Below are positions 23,610-34,809 of a stretch of DNA of 64,000 nt, piece by piece. Within the stretch, counting starts at the first letter, position 1, and each line of letters opens with the position of its first letter. Source of the stretch: Mytilinidion resinicola (lineage: Eukaryota > Ascomycota > Dothideomycetes > Mytilinidiales > Mytilinidiaceae); assembly GCF_010093595.1 (NCBI RefSeq), contig NW_022985453.1:143342-207341 (forward strand), in the 5' to 3' direction. The translations under genes and the position numbers were made by a program. Under the pieces are notes generated by a model. The model had not been told where the DNA came from. It saw only the letters and a list, made by a program, of their open reading frames with translations, and made no database searches.

Positions 23610-24300
23610 GGCGTTGAGTCAGGTGGGACTGCTTTCTGGGAAGAGCGATGTAATTGTAGGAAATGGCAAGGGTCTGTGATCGCAGATGACGGAGGCAGTG
23701 CCAACAGATCGAGGAGAGGAGCAAAGTGTCTTTATGAAAGTTGTAGTAGACGTTAGACTAGGCACTGTGCGTGCTCGATCTGGCGATGTATCCCACAGAG
23801 TAGGTGCTCTTTCAACAGGTGACAGGTAGTTAGAGGCCTGAAAAAGACTTGTAACTCGAAATCCGATAGGGAGCAAATCGATGACTACCGTATCCTAGGT
23901 CAGGAGGAGACGATGGCTACGGACTTCGTTTCGCGGAATTGGGAATTGGAGTCGAAGTGTGTGGTGCATCATGACGCTGTGACTGTTCGGTTCCAGCATG
24001 ACACAAGCATGACTTTATCATGGTCACGTGCTGCATGTGACTGGTGCTCTAGAGCCTTCACAGCCTTGCACAATGCATAACGGCTCCCCTCGGACAATGC
24101 AAGCTGCAGGACTTGCACACTCTAGACCCTGACGCTGTGCAGAAGGGCCCACGGGCCGACTCCAAGCATGACTCGCTGTGTTGGCGCTGTTTTCACTGGG
24201 CCCCACGTGCACCCCCACCGCGAACAGAGGACTCTGAAAAGAAAGGTTTCAAAATCGGCAGCGTTCCTGCAGCTCGTTGGCCGCAGAGCCAGTGCCAAGC
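23610..24300. other. Promoter region of the SDR gene
   Basis: No gene is seen in this stretch between the SDR start and the foldback element. Overlapping frames are biased in composition. Confidence 0.5.
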
Positions 24301-24416
24301 TACAGTGTCCCCCCTGTACGGATTGGACACGATCGTGCGTAGAACAAGGGATTTTACATACAAAAACCCTTGTTTTGCGCACGGTCGTGTCCAGTCCGTA
24401 CAGGGGGGATACTGTA
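24301..24416. mobile_element. Foldback MITE with TA target site
   Basis: Two arms of about 55 bp (24301-24356 and 24361-24416) are near-perfect reverse complements with almost no spacer. They start cagtgtcccccctgtacgg and end with its complement, each flanked outside by TA. All visible mismatches between arms are transitions. TA target sites and CAGT-type ends are typical of Tc1/mariner-pogo (Fot1) non-autonomous derivatives. It has no coding capacity. Confidence 0.8.
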
Positions 24417-25624
24417 CGACGGGCCATGCACCTTGCCCCTGGCCCTCGCTGGCGTCGTTTGGAGCGCAAGGAGCAGTTCCAGCCTCCCACTCGCGGCGCC
24501 GGCTGGTGATTTGTGGATCGCGGCCGCTGCCACTGGCTGCTAGCAGCCCTAGGCCACCGGCAAACGGGACTCTCCCACATGGCCGAGACGTGCCGCACGG
24601 CGCAGGAACAGGGTCGCCGGGAAGCCTTGTGGCCTCACTCGTCGACGCTTCGGCACGTCGAACGGAACTGTCGCCTGTCGCACGACGGCGACGACACGAC
24701 CTTCCCTATTCGCCGGCCTGAATCCAACGGACCGACGCGGAGAACCAGCCTGACAGCATGCAGACTCCTCCAGGGCTCGTTCCAAGCTTCTCTTCAGCCA
24801 CAGGCCAGCAGTGAGTCGTGACAACACACACCGCAGCCAGCCCGGACAGCCAGGCCGCCGGCAGGTTTGGGGTGCGCGAGATGCAGACGATGCCAATCAG
24901 AGGAACTCGTAAGCCCAATTTCTGAGACCACACGCTGACGAGTACATGCGGGCCTGGCCTCGCAGGCGGCACATTGCCATGGCGAGCCTCTGGTGCTGCG
25001 ACTGTGGCAGAGTCCGCCGCGCACTGCAGTCTCTGTGTCGCGGGAATTGTTTTGCGTCCCGCGTGAGAGGTTGCCGTCACGGGTCTGGCGTTGACGGGCT
25101 GGCGTAGCATCTGCCGAAGAGTGGAAGAGGTGAAAATTCTTCCTCCCGGCCATGTGGCCAGCTAACAAGATCTCTGGTATTGTAGGGGCCGAACCAGAGC
25201 GGTCTTCGGCGATGATGTGGATCAGGGACGAGTCAACTCGCATTGGCTCCTCGGGGCACCTCACGACTCCTGTTGGCTCAGTCCGTCTCCCTTGATGCCA
25301 CCCCTGGTGCCAACACGCCCTCGTAGTGCCGATTCGTCCCTCTCTCGGAACAGTTCCTGAGCGTGGCGCCTGCTGGAGGGTGTGCCGCCGTCGTGTTGGG
25401 TCAGCCCGAGAGCGCCCGTTTAAAGATCTTCCCACCCCCCGTCCCCATTTCTGCACCCTACACTCTTTCCAAGCTGGGACTTGACATACACTCTCTTTTT
25501 GCTCCAAGCTTCACTCTCTTAGCTTCAGCACTCCATCCTTGAACCTAACGCCAATACCAACTATCAAGTCTCACGCTTCTATATCCCAACTTTCAACCGT
25601 ACACCTTTTTACGTACAACCCAAC
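24417..25624. other. GC-rich intergenic region
   Basis: This 1.2 kb precedes the BYS1-type gene. Long frames on both strands are Arg/Pro/Ser-rich without domains and were rejected. The last 200 bp are pyrimidine-rich, as expected of a fungal promoter and leader. Confidence 0.5.
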
Positions 25625-26215
25625 ATGCAGTTCCTCACTGTCGCAGCCGCCGCGCTCTTCGCCGCATCCGGCGTCGCAGCCTCTTCAGGTGGTGCCGCCT
25701 ACGTCTACAACAAGTGCTCCGCGCCCGTCAACCTCTGGTCCGTTTCTGCCGATGGTCAAGGCCCCATGGTTACCATCAACGCCGGTGGCGTCTACAGCGA
25801 AGCCTACAAGACACCCTCCGTCGGCGGCGTTTCCCTCAAGCTGACCTTCAACGACACTTGCGCCGGCACCCCCATCTCCCAGCTCGAGTACACCAAGGAC
25901 CCGTCCATGGGCCTCGTCTTTGGCGACATGTCCAACGTCAACTGCGGAACATCAGAGTGCCCGTTCAAGTCCACCGGCTGGTATCTGGATATGGGCAGCG
26001 CGAGCTGCCCTACCCGCAGCTGTGCGCCCAACGCCGCCAGCTGCACCGGCGCATACATCGCCTACAACGACGACGTCAACACCATCTCATGCGCTATCAC
26101 GTCCGATATCCACCTCTACCTCTGCACCGACAACGCGCCCTCTAAGCGCGATGTTCTCGAGCATGCTCCCCACCGCCACGCGCATCACATCCGCCACCCG
26201 CACGTGCGGCGGTAG
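25625..26215 (+). CDS. BYS1-domain secreted protein
   Basis: A single exon encodes 196 aa. A signal peptide (about residues 1-19, ending SGVAAS) precedes a BYS1-like domain: AYVYNKCSAPVNLWSVSAD at its start, then paired Cys residues (NDTCAGTPISQLEYT, NVNCGTSECPF, SASCPTRSCAPNAASC). The founding member, from Blastomyces, is a yeast-phase-specific secreted protein. Homologs are widespread thaumatin-like small secreted proteins of ascomycetes with no settled function. The tail is His/Arg-rich after a dibasic KR site (PSKRDVLEHAPHRHAHHIR), which a Kex2-type protease could cut. It is probably extracellular. Confidence 0.9.
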   Translation: MQFLTVAAAALFAASGVAASSGGAAYVYNKCSAPVNLWSVSADGQGPMVTINAGGVYSEAYKTPSVGGVSLKLTFNDTCAGTPISQLEYTKDPSMGLVFGDMSNVNCGTSECPFKSTGWYLDMGSASCPTRSCAPNAASCTGAYIAYNDDVNTISCAITSDIHLYLCTDNAPSKRDVLEHAPHRHAHHIRHPHVRR

Positions 26216-26732
26216 ATGCTGCCCTGGCTTGCATTTTTACTTCTTCTGGGCACCCTACTTGTCTCATTTCGCCCTTTCTTCACTTCTACACATACCCCTT
26301 TGGGAAGACTTTTGATGGCCCCCCTGGCCGGGTGTTGGAGGGCAAGCAACGGTGTTCTAGAGAAAACAAAACTCAAAGCTCGCTCAAACAGGGGTTCCGG
26401 AGAGTCCACTGTCCTTGTGCGGACTGAGTCGGCACACACGCATTTATATTCGATTCATATCTTATCCGTGACGCAGCCTGTCAAGTTCGTCGATGCTACT
26501 TTCACGCGATTCGCAAAAGATGTGCAATCTGTCAATTTAGAGGGAAATGGGATTTTGGATTTTTATGAACCCGGGCTTTCACGAATGTCATGATAACTGT
26601 TATACCTCCGGACTCTCGTTTTTGGAACGAATGGCTGTACTTGCTTTATCTGCTTCTTTTGACGCGTTGCACGGGGGTTCGTTCGCGATGCCAGGCTTGG
26701 TGGTTAGCATGATAACATACATGCTTTAGACT
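26216..26732. other. 3' flank, no gene
   Basis: This 517-bp region downstream of the BYS1-type gene becomes AT-rich toward its end. It contains only short frames without recognisable features. Confidence 0.6.
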
Positions 26733-26828
26733 TCAATTTGATTTTGATTATATACACAGTCCTATCAATTTGATTTTGATTATATACACAGTCCTATCAA
26801 TTTGATTTTGATTATATACACAGTCCTA
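26733..26828 (+). repeat. Three perfect 32-bp tandem repeats
   Basis: Three identical units of 32 bp start at 26733, 26765 and 26797, each beginning caatttgattttgattatat. The exact identity implies a recent expansion. Confidence 0.95.
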
Positions 26829-29276
26829 TCCACTCTTCCCGCTACAACGCGTGAATTAACTACCCCTTGCGTCCTGACTCTGGGAATCTTAAATCGGCTC
26901 ACTACCTCCGCGTCGTGACTCTCTAGTGCGACCAGTGGCGTGCTGCTGTCGTCCCCCCTCTGCGCCCGGACGCCGTGCCGTGGGGTGTTTGTGGTGTGTC
27001 GTCTGTCGTCGTCGTCACCCCGTTTCAAGACACGACCCCCTACGTCCACGGCGGTCGCAACCTTAAGAAACAAATCAGCCCCCATCCTATCATTCCTTCG
27101 CGCCCGGGTTACCACTCAACTCATCCTTCCCGTTTCATAAACACTCAATCCTGGATCCCTCTCGAGGTGTTTACGCCTTCATGCCAGTAACCAGCCCTAC
27201 GACCCGCGCGCGTGTCTGCCGATCCTGCGCAACGCGACAATTCCCTCTCCCGGTTCTCGCGATCGTCGCGCGTGCGACGGGATGGCTGCAAGCATATCAT
27301 TATCGCTTCCATCATTCTAAATCCTCGTCTATGTCGTCTGTCTTGCGCATTGCAACTCCATCGCAGTTCAATCGTGCCTAGCATCGCGATCTCGCGGGCG
27401 CCAGCCTCTCCGCAGCCACCCGCCCGACGGCCCGCTGCCACACACCTGCACCCACCACCCCCGCGCTTCTCGTATTCAGCTGCTGACGGCACAGTGATCT
27501 GCGGATGGGTGTGTTTGTGAAGCTAAGTGTTTACTATCGTGACCTTGGTGAGGGTTGCTGGGGCTGTAGGTGAGGGGGGTAGGTTTAGAACTTGTTACGG
27601 GTGAAGCTACGTAGATGTGTAAGAAGGTACTTAGTAGTTTCGGTTTGGTATTGTGTACCGGGTATTTCATGATGTCGCTACTCCGTATAGGGTGAGAGAC
27701 GGTTGAGAGAGGGTCATGTGACTTCCACGTGACTGTGGCTCTGGGTGGGCCGTCTGCTTCTTTTCTATCAACGTTTTTCATCTTTGTTTAGTTTGTACTC
27801 AGCATCAAGAGTTCTCAGCTGCCTTACTTGCCCAGTCGTTCTATTTCGGGAACAGTGCACTATTTCTTTGTTATTCGGTCTTACGGGGCTTAGTAAACCC
27901 TTCCTTTGACTTCTCCGCAGGTCTCATTTACATCAGTACATCTTCTTCCCTTAGATGTTATTTTTCAAGCTACAACGTCTTGTCATAGATATCCGTACCC
28001 TTTCCTGCCTCTATTTGTTGAGCCCCAAAGCACTAATAGAAACCGGCCGCAGCGGGTACACTTTTAATCTGCGTATACCCTGCTGACGCTGTCTGGAGTA
28101 ACCTCATGCTTTTATTAGTTGTCCAAAACGCTGAACTTCCCTCTCATTCGGAATTCTGAAAGTACTATGAGGCTTCTCATGCAGCGGTAAACAAGTGTAC
28201 GGATATCCATGACGTGGCATTGCAGCTCCGATTTATTTGTATTAGACGTTACCGAGGATTGATACCTAGGGTTCGCGAGCTGAACATTCATCCATCTCTT
28301 CGATTACCATGCGTAAATGCAAGCAGCAGCGTACAGACACACTGCCCAGAAAGCTACAAACACACGGATATCTCACATCCCATCAATTCACATTTGAAAG
28401 CAAAACGAAAATTAAAAGGCCATTTGACAATCCATGAAATTAACCTATTTTACACTTGCAAAAAATTAGGGCTACTGTCCTATCAAAAACCCAGGGGAAA
28501 GCTTCGAGACAGTCTATCGCTCGACGGATTGTCCGTCCGACCAACCAGTAGTGAGAACTTGACGAGAGAAGTACTAGACCGATTTGGATCTTATAGCCAG
28601 TCTCCTCCGGCCCCTTTTTGACAGCTTTCTTAAGCGACCCAGATTTCTTCATTTTGTCAATTTTGTTTTGCTATAATACTTGGCATCTGACGCCAGCACC
28701 ACAGTCCCACCTGTCTTGGCGCTTTGCAGTATTACATAGGTCCCGCATTAGCACCCAGACACAAACAAACCCGCACTGCTGACCACAAACTAGGCGTGGA
28801 CCACCAAGGCAATTCGCGCAAGGTGTGAATGATGGGCATGGACTCAGGGTTTCCGGCCTACGTGCCTAGCCAATTACAACTTCTACAGAGGGGGGTTGGG
28901 GTACGGTGGCCTACCCTGCCTACCGCTGCCTACTGCTGCCTCTAATTAGTACTTATGCCTACGCTCCCTATGTAGTATATAGTCTGCTCGTACGGCTTCA
29001 CAAATCAAACAGAGTTCACGTCAATTTGCAACCTAAGTCATGGTGAATACTCACTAGACGACAATTTGACAACCGGCCCACAGACTCTCAACACATTGGT
29101 CCCGATGAGAGCATGGCCATGAAGAGAATCTGGGAGCACCGCTACCAACTTCCTCGGATGTCATCGTGGAACCTCTTCTAACGCTGACCACGTCCCCACA
29201 GCCCCACATCTCAGCTCCTAGACGAGCTGTTTGATCGTATGTACAACCGAGCAAGTCGAGGATCTCAGTTATATAC
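26829..29276. other. Gene-poor region
   Basis: No supported gene in 2.4 kb. Frames near 27181-27520 and 28214-28621 overlap frames on the other strand and match nothing I know. The sequence varies from GC-rich (27.2-27.5 kb) to AT-rich (27.8-28.7 kb). Confidence 0.5.
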
Positions 29277-29284
29277 TATATAAA
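29277..29284 (+). promoter_or_regulatory. TATA box of the small secreted protein gene
   Basis: TATATAAA lies 81 bp upstream of the ATG at 29365. It suggests that the now-broken gene once had, and may still have, an active core promoter. Confidence 0.6.
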
Positions 29285-29364
29285 GCCCGCTGAGCCATCC
29301 AACACAGAACCAACATCTCCCAATCTCCCAATCTCTCGTACCAAGCAGTGGAAACTCAGTCGCG

Positions 29365-29886
29365 ATGCTTCCCTCCCCGCGCTTCCTAGCACTGCTAGGG
29401 GCGCTCTCCGCCCTCCTCTTCTCCCCCACCTATGCCGCAGCTCTGCCCTCTAGCCCATAGCATGCCGGCCATCTCGTCCGCGTGCTGATGGACGGCGAAG
29501 CCGAGATCACGTGCGTTGCACCCCTTCCCCCTCCACTCTCCCTTCATCCCACTTCCACCAAACTCATCCGCTGTAGGAATGCGACAAACATAGCGCTCCG
29601 CAGCACCTCCATCCACGGCTACCCCTGGACGCGCGACTGCACCGGCGACTACTACATCTGGATCGGCGTGTCGTCGGGGTACTACACGTACTGGAGCAAC
29701 GGGGTGCAGGAGCGGATGTACAGCATCTACCTAGAGGGAGGGTTGCGGTGCAGTTTTTTGAGGTGAGTAAATGCTTGAACATCAGGCGTAGCTGCTAACG
29801 TGTGTGCGCGGTTGTGCCAGAAACTGAATTGCGGCACGGGGAATGATTGGATAGATAATATCAACTGGAATAAGGGGGGGGTGTAG
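29365..29886 (+). pseudogene. Broken small secreted protein gene
   Basis: Exon 1 (29365-29510) encodes a strong signal peptide (RFLALLGALSALLFSPTYA). An in-frame TAG at 29458-29460 follows, and the same frame continues to a donor at 29511. Exon 2 (29577-29762) keeps phase and encodes a Tyr/Trp-rich segment (DCTGDYYIWIGVSSGYYTYW). Exon 3 (29821-29886) encodes a short tail (NCGTGNDWIDNINW) with its own stop. It is out of phase with exon 2, although shifting the end of exon 2 by one frame makes the junction fit. One nonsense codon (possibly CAG to TAG) and one small indel therefore appear to have inactivated a candidate effector-like protein of roughly 130 aa. Its function is unknown. Confidence 0.6.
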
Positions 29887-30161
29887 GGGCGCGTTGAGTA
29901 GGGGGTTTATGAGTTTTCATGCAAGTTATGACTAAGGGTGGGTAAGAGGAGGAGTCGCGCGTTCGGAGGAGGGAGGGCCCTTGAATAGAACGAGAGAGAT
30001 GGCGCAGGAACCGAGCAACAAAAGAACATGAGCAGGATGAAGTTCAGCCAATGCTCGAACCGCTTCGGCTCCAGTGTTATATCAAGAAAGGCTAAAGAAA
30101 AGAAAAGCTGAAACATCTCCAGAAACCTCTAATACCAGTATAGCGCTCCCCTCCCACCCCC

Positions 30162-30944
30162 TCACACCACCACCTCCATCACAACCCCATACCGCGTATG
30201 CCACCGCCCCCTCCCCGCCTCCGTCGCCCCCGCATCCCCCGGCACGCCCCCCGGATCTCCGTTCGCCACAAACGCCTCCGCGAGTGTGCACCCGCCCACG
30301 CGCGCAAACCCCGCCCGCGCATACATCCCCACCATCTTCTCCGTGCAGAACAGCCGTACCCGCGCCTTCTCCCCCGGCCCGGACCGCGCCCGCGCGTAGT
30401 CCACAACGGTGCCCATAAGCACCTTCGCGAGCCCCCGCCCGCGGTGCGCCCGCGCCGTGTACAGCGCGTTGAGGTGCCATCGCGTCTCGCCCGACTGCTC
30501 GACGTGCTGGCCGCTTTCGGGGATGAAGTAGTCGGAGTACGGCGTCGAGCCGCGGAGGGCGATCATGCCGGCCCATTCGCTGTTCAGCAGGAGGTCGACC
30601 ACTGCGTCTTCCTCCTCATCTTTTAGCGGGGTGATAGGGACAGGGGTCGTGATGACGGCGAAGTCGTTGGCTTCGGGCGCGGAGAGGCGGCCTGACCAGA
30701 CGGACAGCGGGTGGGTGGCTTCGGCGGCGTAGGTGGTGGCGAAGGAGGAGGGCTCGGCGGTTAGGGCGGCGAGGCGGGCGGTGCGGAGAGCGGCGGCGAG
30801 GAAGGGGAGGTGGGTGGGGGACTTGGGGATGCGGAGGGGGGTGTAGTGGAGGTTAGATGGGGGAGGAGTGGTTGGGGGTTCGGCGGGACGGGGTATAGGA
30901 GGTGTTGGATCGAGCTCGGGTTTGCGGCCGGTGAGGTCGGTCAT
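30162..30944 (-). CDS. GNAT N-acetyltransferase
   Basis: A single exon encodes 260 aa. After a Pro-rich N-terminus, the GNAT fold is recognisable: strands around WAGMIALRGSTPYSDYF, WHLNALYTARAHRGRGLAK (the R/Q-x-x-G-x-G/A acetyl-CoA pyrophosphate loop, here HRGRGLA), and a last motif LFCTEKMVGMYARAGFARV typical of the C-terminal acetyl-CoA-binding region. Ascomycete members of this layout are uncharacterised. The acceptor could be a small amine, a peptide or an antibiotic-like compound. The sequence is Ala/Arg/Gly-rich through high GC at third positions. Confidence 0.82.
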   Translation of the reverse strand: MTDLTGRKPELDPTPPIPRPAEPPTTPPPSNLHYTPLRIPKSPTHLPFLAAALRTARLAALTAEPSSFATTYAAEATHPLSVWSGRLSAPEANDFAVITTPVPITPLKDEEEDAVVDLLLNSEWAGMIALRGSTPYSDYFIPESGQHVEQSGETRWHLNALYTARAHRGRGLAKVLMGTVVDYARARSGPGEKARVRLFCTEKMVGMYARAGFARVGGCTLAEAFVANGDPGGVPGDAGATEAGRGRWHTRYGVVMEVVV

Positions 30945-32055
30945 GGTTTGTGATGGAGTAGATTTAGGTATGGATGGTTGTGACGTGGCTGTTGTTTCTG
31001 TGGACTAGGTAATTCGTGAGTGAGAAGTTGGACTTTGGGGACAAGTAGGCCTACTTTTATAGTACCGATGAGGTTACGGAGTCGAGGTTTCTAAACTTAT
31101 GTGTTTATGAAAAATCGCCGAAGACTTTTCCGGTCTCGGAGAAGAAAAGATTGTCGGAGAAGAGAGGAGAAAATAAGTGATACTAACAGTCGCAACAAAA
31201 TAAATATGAAAGAGCTTGATATAAAATAATGTTTCGGGACTATATGTGCCAGCGTCCGCCACCGACTATCTAGTTCGCCCCCCTCATTATGAGTCGAACA
31301 CTTATCCAAGGATTAAGAGCACGCTATTGCGGGGCTAGCGCTTATGCGGAATGTCGTTATGCCAGGCTGCCTACAGTGGAACCCTGTTTGGTACCCTTCG
31401 TGCCGATGATGGTATACGACGTGATGGTATGGATATCATCCCATTTAGATCCCTTACACGAAGCATTGTCGCTTGTTGTGTGGCTGAACATGTATCAATC
31501 AGGCGAGGAGGCCTACGTCAGTTCTCTAGATGGCGCTTCGAGGTTGATCCTGTCAGTACAGATGGAAGTTGGAGAGATGGGACAGAAAAGAGGTCGAGTC
31601 CCTGAACCGAAAGGCCCATGATGGTGGTGGCAGTTACAATAAAGTTTATATTAGCTCACGTGATAAAGTGGGGCGCACGTGACCTTGGGTTCCACTCGCA
31701 ACGATAGGCGGGCCTCACCTGAATGGAGGGGCCTATGTTCGAATGGTTGTATTGCTCCTTCACCGTAATGGTCCTAATGCACGGAAGAAGTATGAAGTCA
31801 TCTCTGAGAAAGCAAACGCTGAAAAAATGCCCGTCCCATGCCATTCCCACCAACGTCCTAATGCATGGCCTAAATGCTTTATGCCTCCCAAATTCTTCCC
31901 GTAGAGTAGAACATTCCAAGAGGAGATTAGAAATGAAATCGAGCACCGGACGCCAGAAAGCCCGGAAGGAAAGCCGATGATGCTGATGTTATTCGTGGTC
32001 GTGCACATGCTGGTTCGTTCAGACATGCAATGTAGATCAAGGATAGAAGTTTTTC
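30945..32055. other. Intergenic region GNAT-DDI1
   Basis: This 1.1-kb gap contains overlapping short frames on both strands (31289-31621, 31656-31946 and others) with no consistent coding signal. AT-rich stretches lie at 31080-31230. Confidence 0.5.
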
Positions 32056-33529
32056 TCAGTCATTCATCTTGGCGAAGAGGAGACCAGCTGCAAATTCTAC
32101 GTTCCCCTGCGTCTGGTTGAGGGCTTGAATAGCTTCGCCCTTTGAGAACCCTAAGCCCTGTAGCTGATCGATAGCTTCCTGAGGCCATGTAGGAGAAGAT
32201 TGTTGCTGGAGTGCGGCTCGTGGAAGTGATTGAGCGGGTGCGGAGCCTACTGGCTGACCTGCGCCTTGGAAGTTTGCTCCCGAGCCGGACGCCACAGCCG
32301 AGCTGCCTGCAGCCGTCGCCCCTGCAGGCCTGACGGCGCCTGATTTGGCACCGATTTCGGTTCCGTTCGGACCAGACACCGTGGGCTCATTCATCACAGC
32401 CTCTTCGAAGCTCTTAGGGATCTCGGACTCTGGTAGGAACGGCACTTCGATGCCCTGGAAGCAGAGAGCGTTCTTCTCAAGGTCGATTTTGGCCTTGTAT
32501 CGCTTGAGCATATCGAGGCCAAATAGAAGATCAACGTCCTTGCCCTCCATGACAGTGAACGCGCATGGCATTATCGCGTCTCCAATCTTGATCTCGGCGT
32601 GATGTACACGTCCAAGAATCTTGGCTGTTCCGACGCCCTTGGCTACACCTTCGTAACGGACATCGATCAGTCGCATGATGCCACAAGCCTTGGCGCAGTC
32701 GGGAGACATGATCGTAGCCTGAGCACCAGAGTCGACGAAAGCCTTGACTGGGTGGCCGTTCACCTCTGCGTTGATGTAGAGCATAGTGACTCTCGCAAAG
32801 ACTGCGCTCTGTTAGCTGTAGTCATGGCGTAGGTGTCGTCGTGCTTACCCTCAGGGTTGTTCTCATACGCATGCTGCAGGTTCTCCACGACCCGATCCTG
32901 CCGGATCATCTCCTCGATCTTCCGCTGCGCCTCGATGTTGAAGGGGTCTTCGTTGAGTAGGGCGATCTGGTTTTGGCGCTCGCGCTCACGCGCTTCTTCC
33001 TGCTGTCTCATGGCGGTGTATAGCTCCCTCCAGCGCGTGGGGTCGTTGACGGCACTGGCCAGCTCTGGCTGCTGCTCGTGGAGGTTTGCAATGGCTGCGG
33101 GGTCGCCGGCAAAGCGCAGTCGCACAGTTTCTAGCTCGTCCGAGTTCACCTCTCCCCGCCGCCGTGCACCACCTTGGGGGCGAGCGGCGGGCCGTCCTCC
33201 TTGCGCAGGCTGCCCGGGCCGCCGGATGAGCATCGCCAGCATCTCGCCATCGTTGATGCCGGCAGCCTCGAGTGTCTGGGCATCGTTGTTCAGAGGTCGG
33301 CCGTTCAGGTACAACTGCTGCGATTGCGGGGAAAAGTTGGTCTCGCCCTGAACGAAGACCTTGAGGTCTTGGACGGTGAGTCCGGGCGGCAGGTCGAGGG
33401 TAAGCAGCTCCTGGTCCGACTGCTCGTCGGGGGCGTTGATGGATATGGTGACGCGGGGCCTGGGAGGGTTAGCAGAAGCTCTGCGGTTTCAAGGCGGCGC
33501 ACAGGAACGGCGGGGCGGCAGGCTCACAT
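32056..33529 (-). CDS. DDI1: DNA damage-inducible protein 1, ubiquitin shuttle with retroviral-like protease fold
   Basis: Three coding exons (33528-33529, 32849-33459, 32056-32801) give 452 aa. The first holds only AT of the start codon; the G comes from exon 2, after a 68-nt intron (gtgagc...tcccag). Domains in order are an N-terminal ubiquitin-like fold (VTISINAPDEQ to MLAMLIRR, about 1-75), a helical domain (NEDPFNIEAQRKIEEMIRQ), the aspartyl protease-like RVP domain with the catalytic FVDSGAQATIMS (about residue 225) and HHAEIKIGDAIMPCAF, a Ser/Ala/Gly linker, and a C-terminal UBA (AIDQLQGLGFSKGEAIQAL). DDI1 binds ubiquitinated clients and the proteasome and takes part in proteotoxic stress and SNARE regulation. 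The second intron (32802-32848) is 47 nt. Confidence 0.95.
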
Positions 33530-34809
33530 GGTCGCGGTGTTGGGGCTGGTATGCAGGCGGCGCTGAATCGGTGCCGGTGGGTTGTACACTGGCGATGGCG
33601 AGAGGATGGGTTGCTGGTTTCCGGGATGGGCGTGTGCCAGGCCGGCCGGATGGGGTCGACGGTGAAGCGTACGGGCACTTGGTATAGCGGGTGCCTCGAA
33701 GCTCCGTTGGAAGGCGATGGAAGGCGATGGCAGGCCGGGTTGCAGCGGTTAATAATCACGCCGCGCTCATCTCGCGCGGAACACTGGCGGTGCGGAGGCC
33801 TGGGGGCGGGCGTAGCAGAGGTATTATAGCTGTATGGTGGTGGGTTGGGCTCGCAGTGGCCGCCGCGGGTGGCCCAGATGAGGTGGGATGGATTCACGGC
33901 GGTGTGGGTGCAGCAGGCGCCTCTGCAGCGGCGGGCGCAGCGGGCGCGGCGGGCGGCTGAGAGCATGTGTCTGGAGCCGTGCCTGGCGGGCTATCTACAT
34001 GGCCGCCGTCTCGCTCTGTGTGTGCATGCAGACATATCTCCAAGAGCCCGCTGGTGGTGAAGGTGCTGGGCCTCAACCACCCTCTCAGCGCCAGCATCCC
34101 CGCCGCGCCCCATGCCCCCATGCGCCCTGCGCCCTGCCCATGCTGGCCGCTGCAGTTTGAGGGCGGCCGGGGCTGCGGAGCGCACAGCAGCAGCGGAGAG
34201 TGCTGGCAGGCTGCTTCCAGCCAAGGCCCATGCCGCGTGCTGCACTGGCTGCAGTCCGGACGCAAGCCCAACTGTCAGTCGTCGCGGGCGATGCAGGCCA
34301 TGGGCGTTGCGCATCATCCTGCGCCGGCGACATCAGCGCGAGGGGCAGCGTGGAGGGCGCACGGCAAGGCCGCCTGCCGTCGCAAGGTTCGGGATCTGAG
34401 GCAGACGCTGGCTCTTGGATGCTGTGTCGTGTTTGCTCGTCAACACCAGGAGGCGCTGCAAGCTTCGTGCTGCGATTCGGGCATTGCCAGCTGGCGAGCA
34501 ATCGGCAGCCATCGACCGGGGAGTCGATCCCGCGGCACGTTCCCGTCTGGTCAAGATGAGGTGGCAGGCAAAATAAGGTATTCGGGCCCATTGCCCCTGG
34601 ATGCAGAGTGAATGAAGCGTGAATGAGCGGGATGGACTGGGAGACGTCGGGAGGCCGCCATCGACGAAGCGGCAGGCGGTCTCGTGCCTGGCGGTCTCGT
34701 GCCTGGCGAACCATCGACGTCGTTGTATTTCGGACGCAGCGTCATTCCATCCGCGCCTCTCACCACTCACCACCACCGTTACTCAACACACCAACGCACC
34801 ACTGCAATC
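33530..34809. other. Divergent promoter region DDI1-acetyltransferase
   Basis: This 1.3-kb GC-rich span separates two divergent genes. Long overlapping frames on both strands (Arg/Ala/Pro-rich, Cys-rich) have no domains and are judged to be composition artefacts. Confidence 0.55.

Noticed and set aside
24794..25507. 237-aa minus-strand frame in GC-rich DNA
   Set aside because: Arg/Ser/Gly-rich with no domain, overlaps other open frames, and lies in the upstream region of the BYS1-type gene.
28214..28621. 135-aa plus-strand frame
   Set aside because: No family resemblance and no supporting splice or promoter context.
33469..34714. Several long overlapping frames between DDI1 and the acetyltransferase
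   Set aside because: GC-driven frames on both strands, mutually overlapping, in a divergent promoter region.
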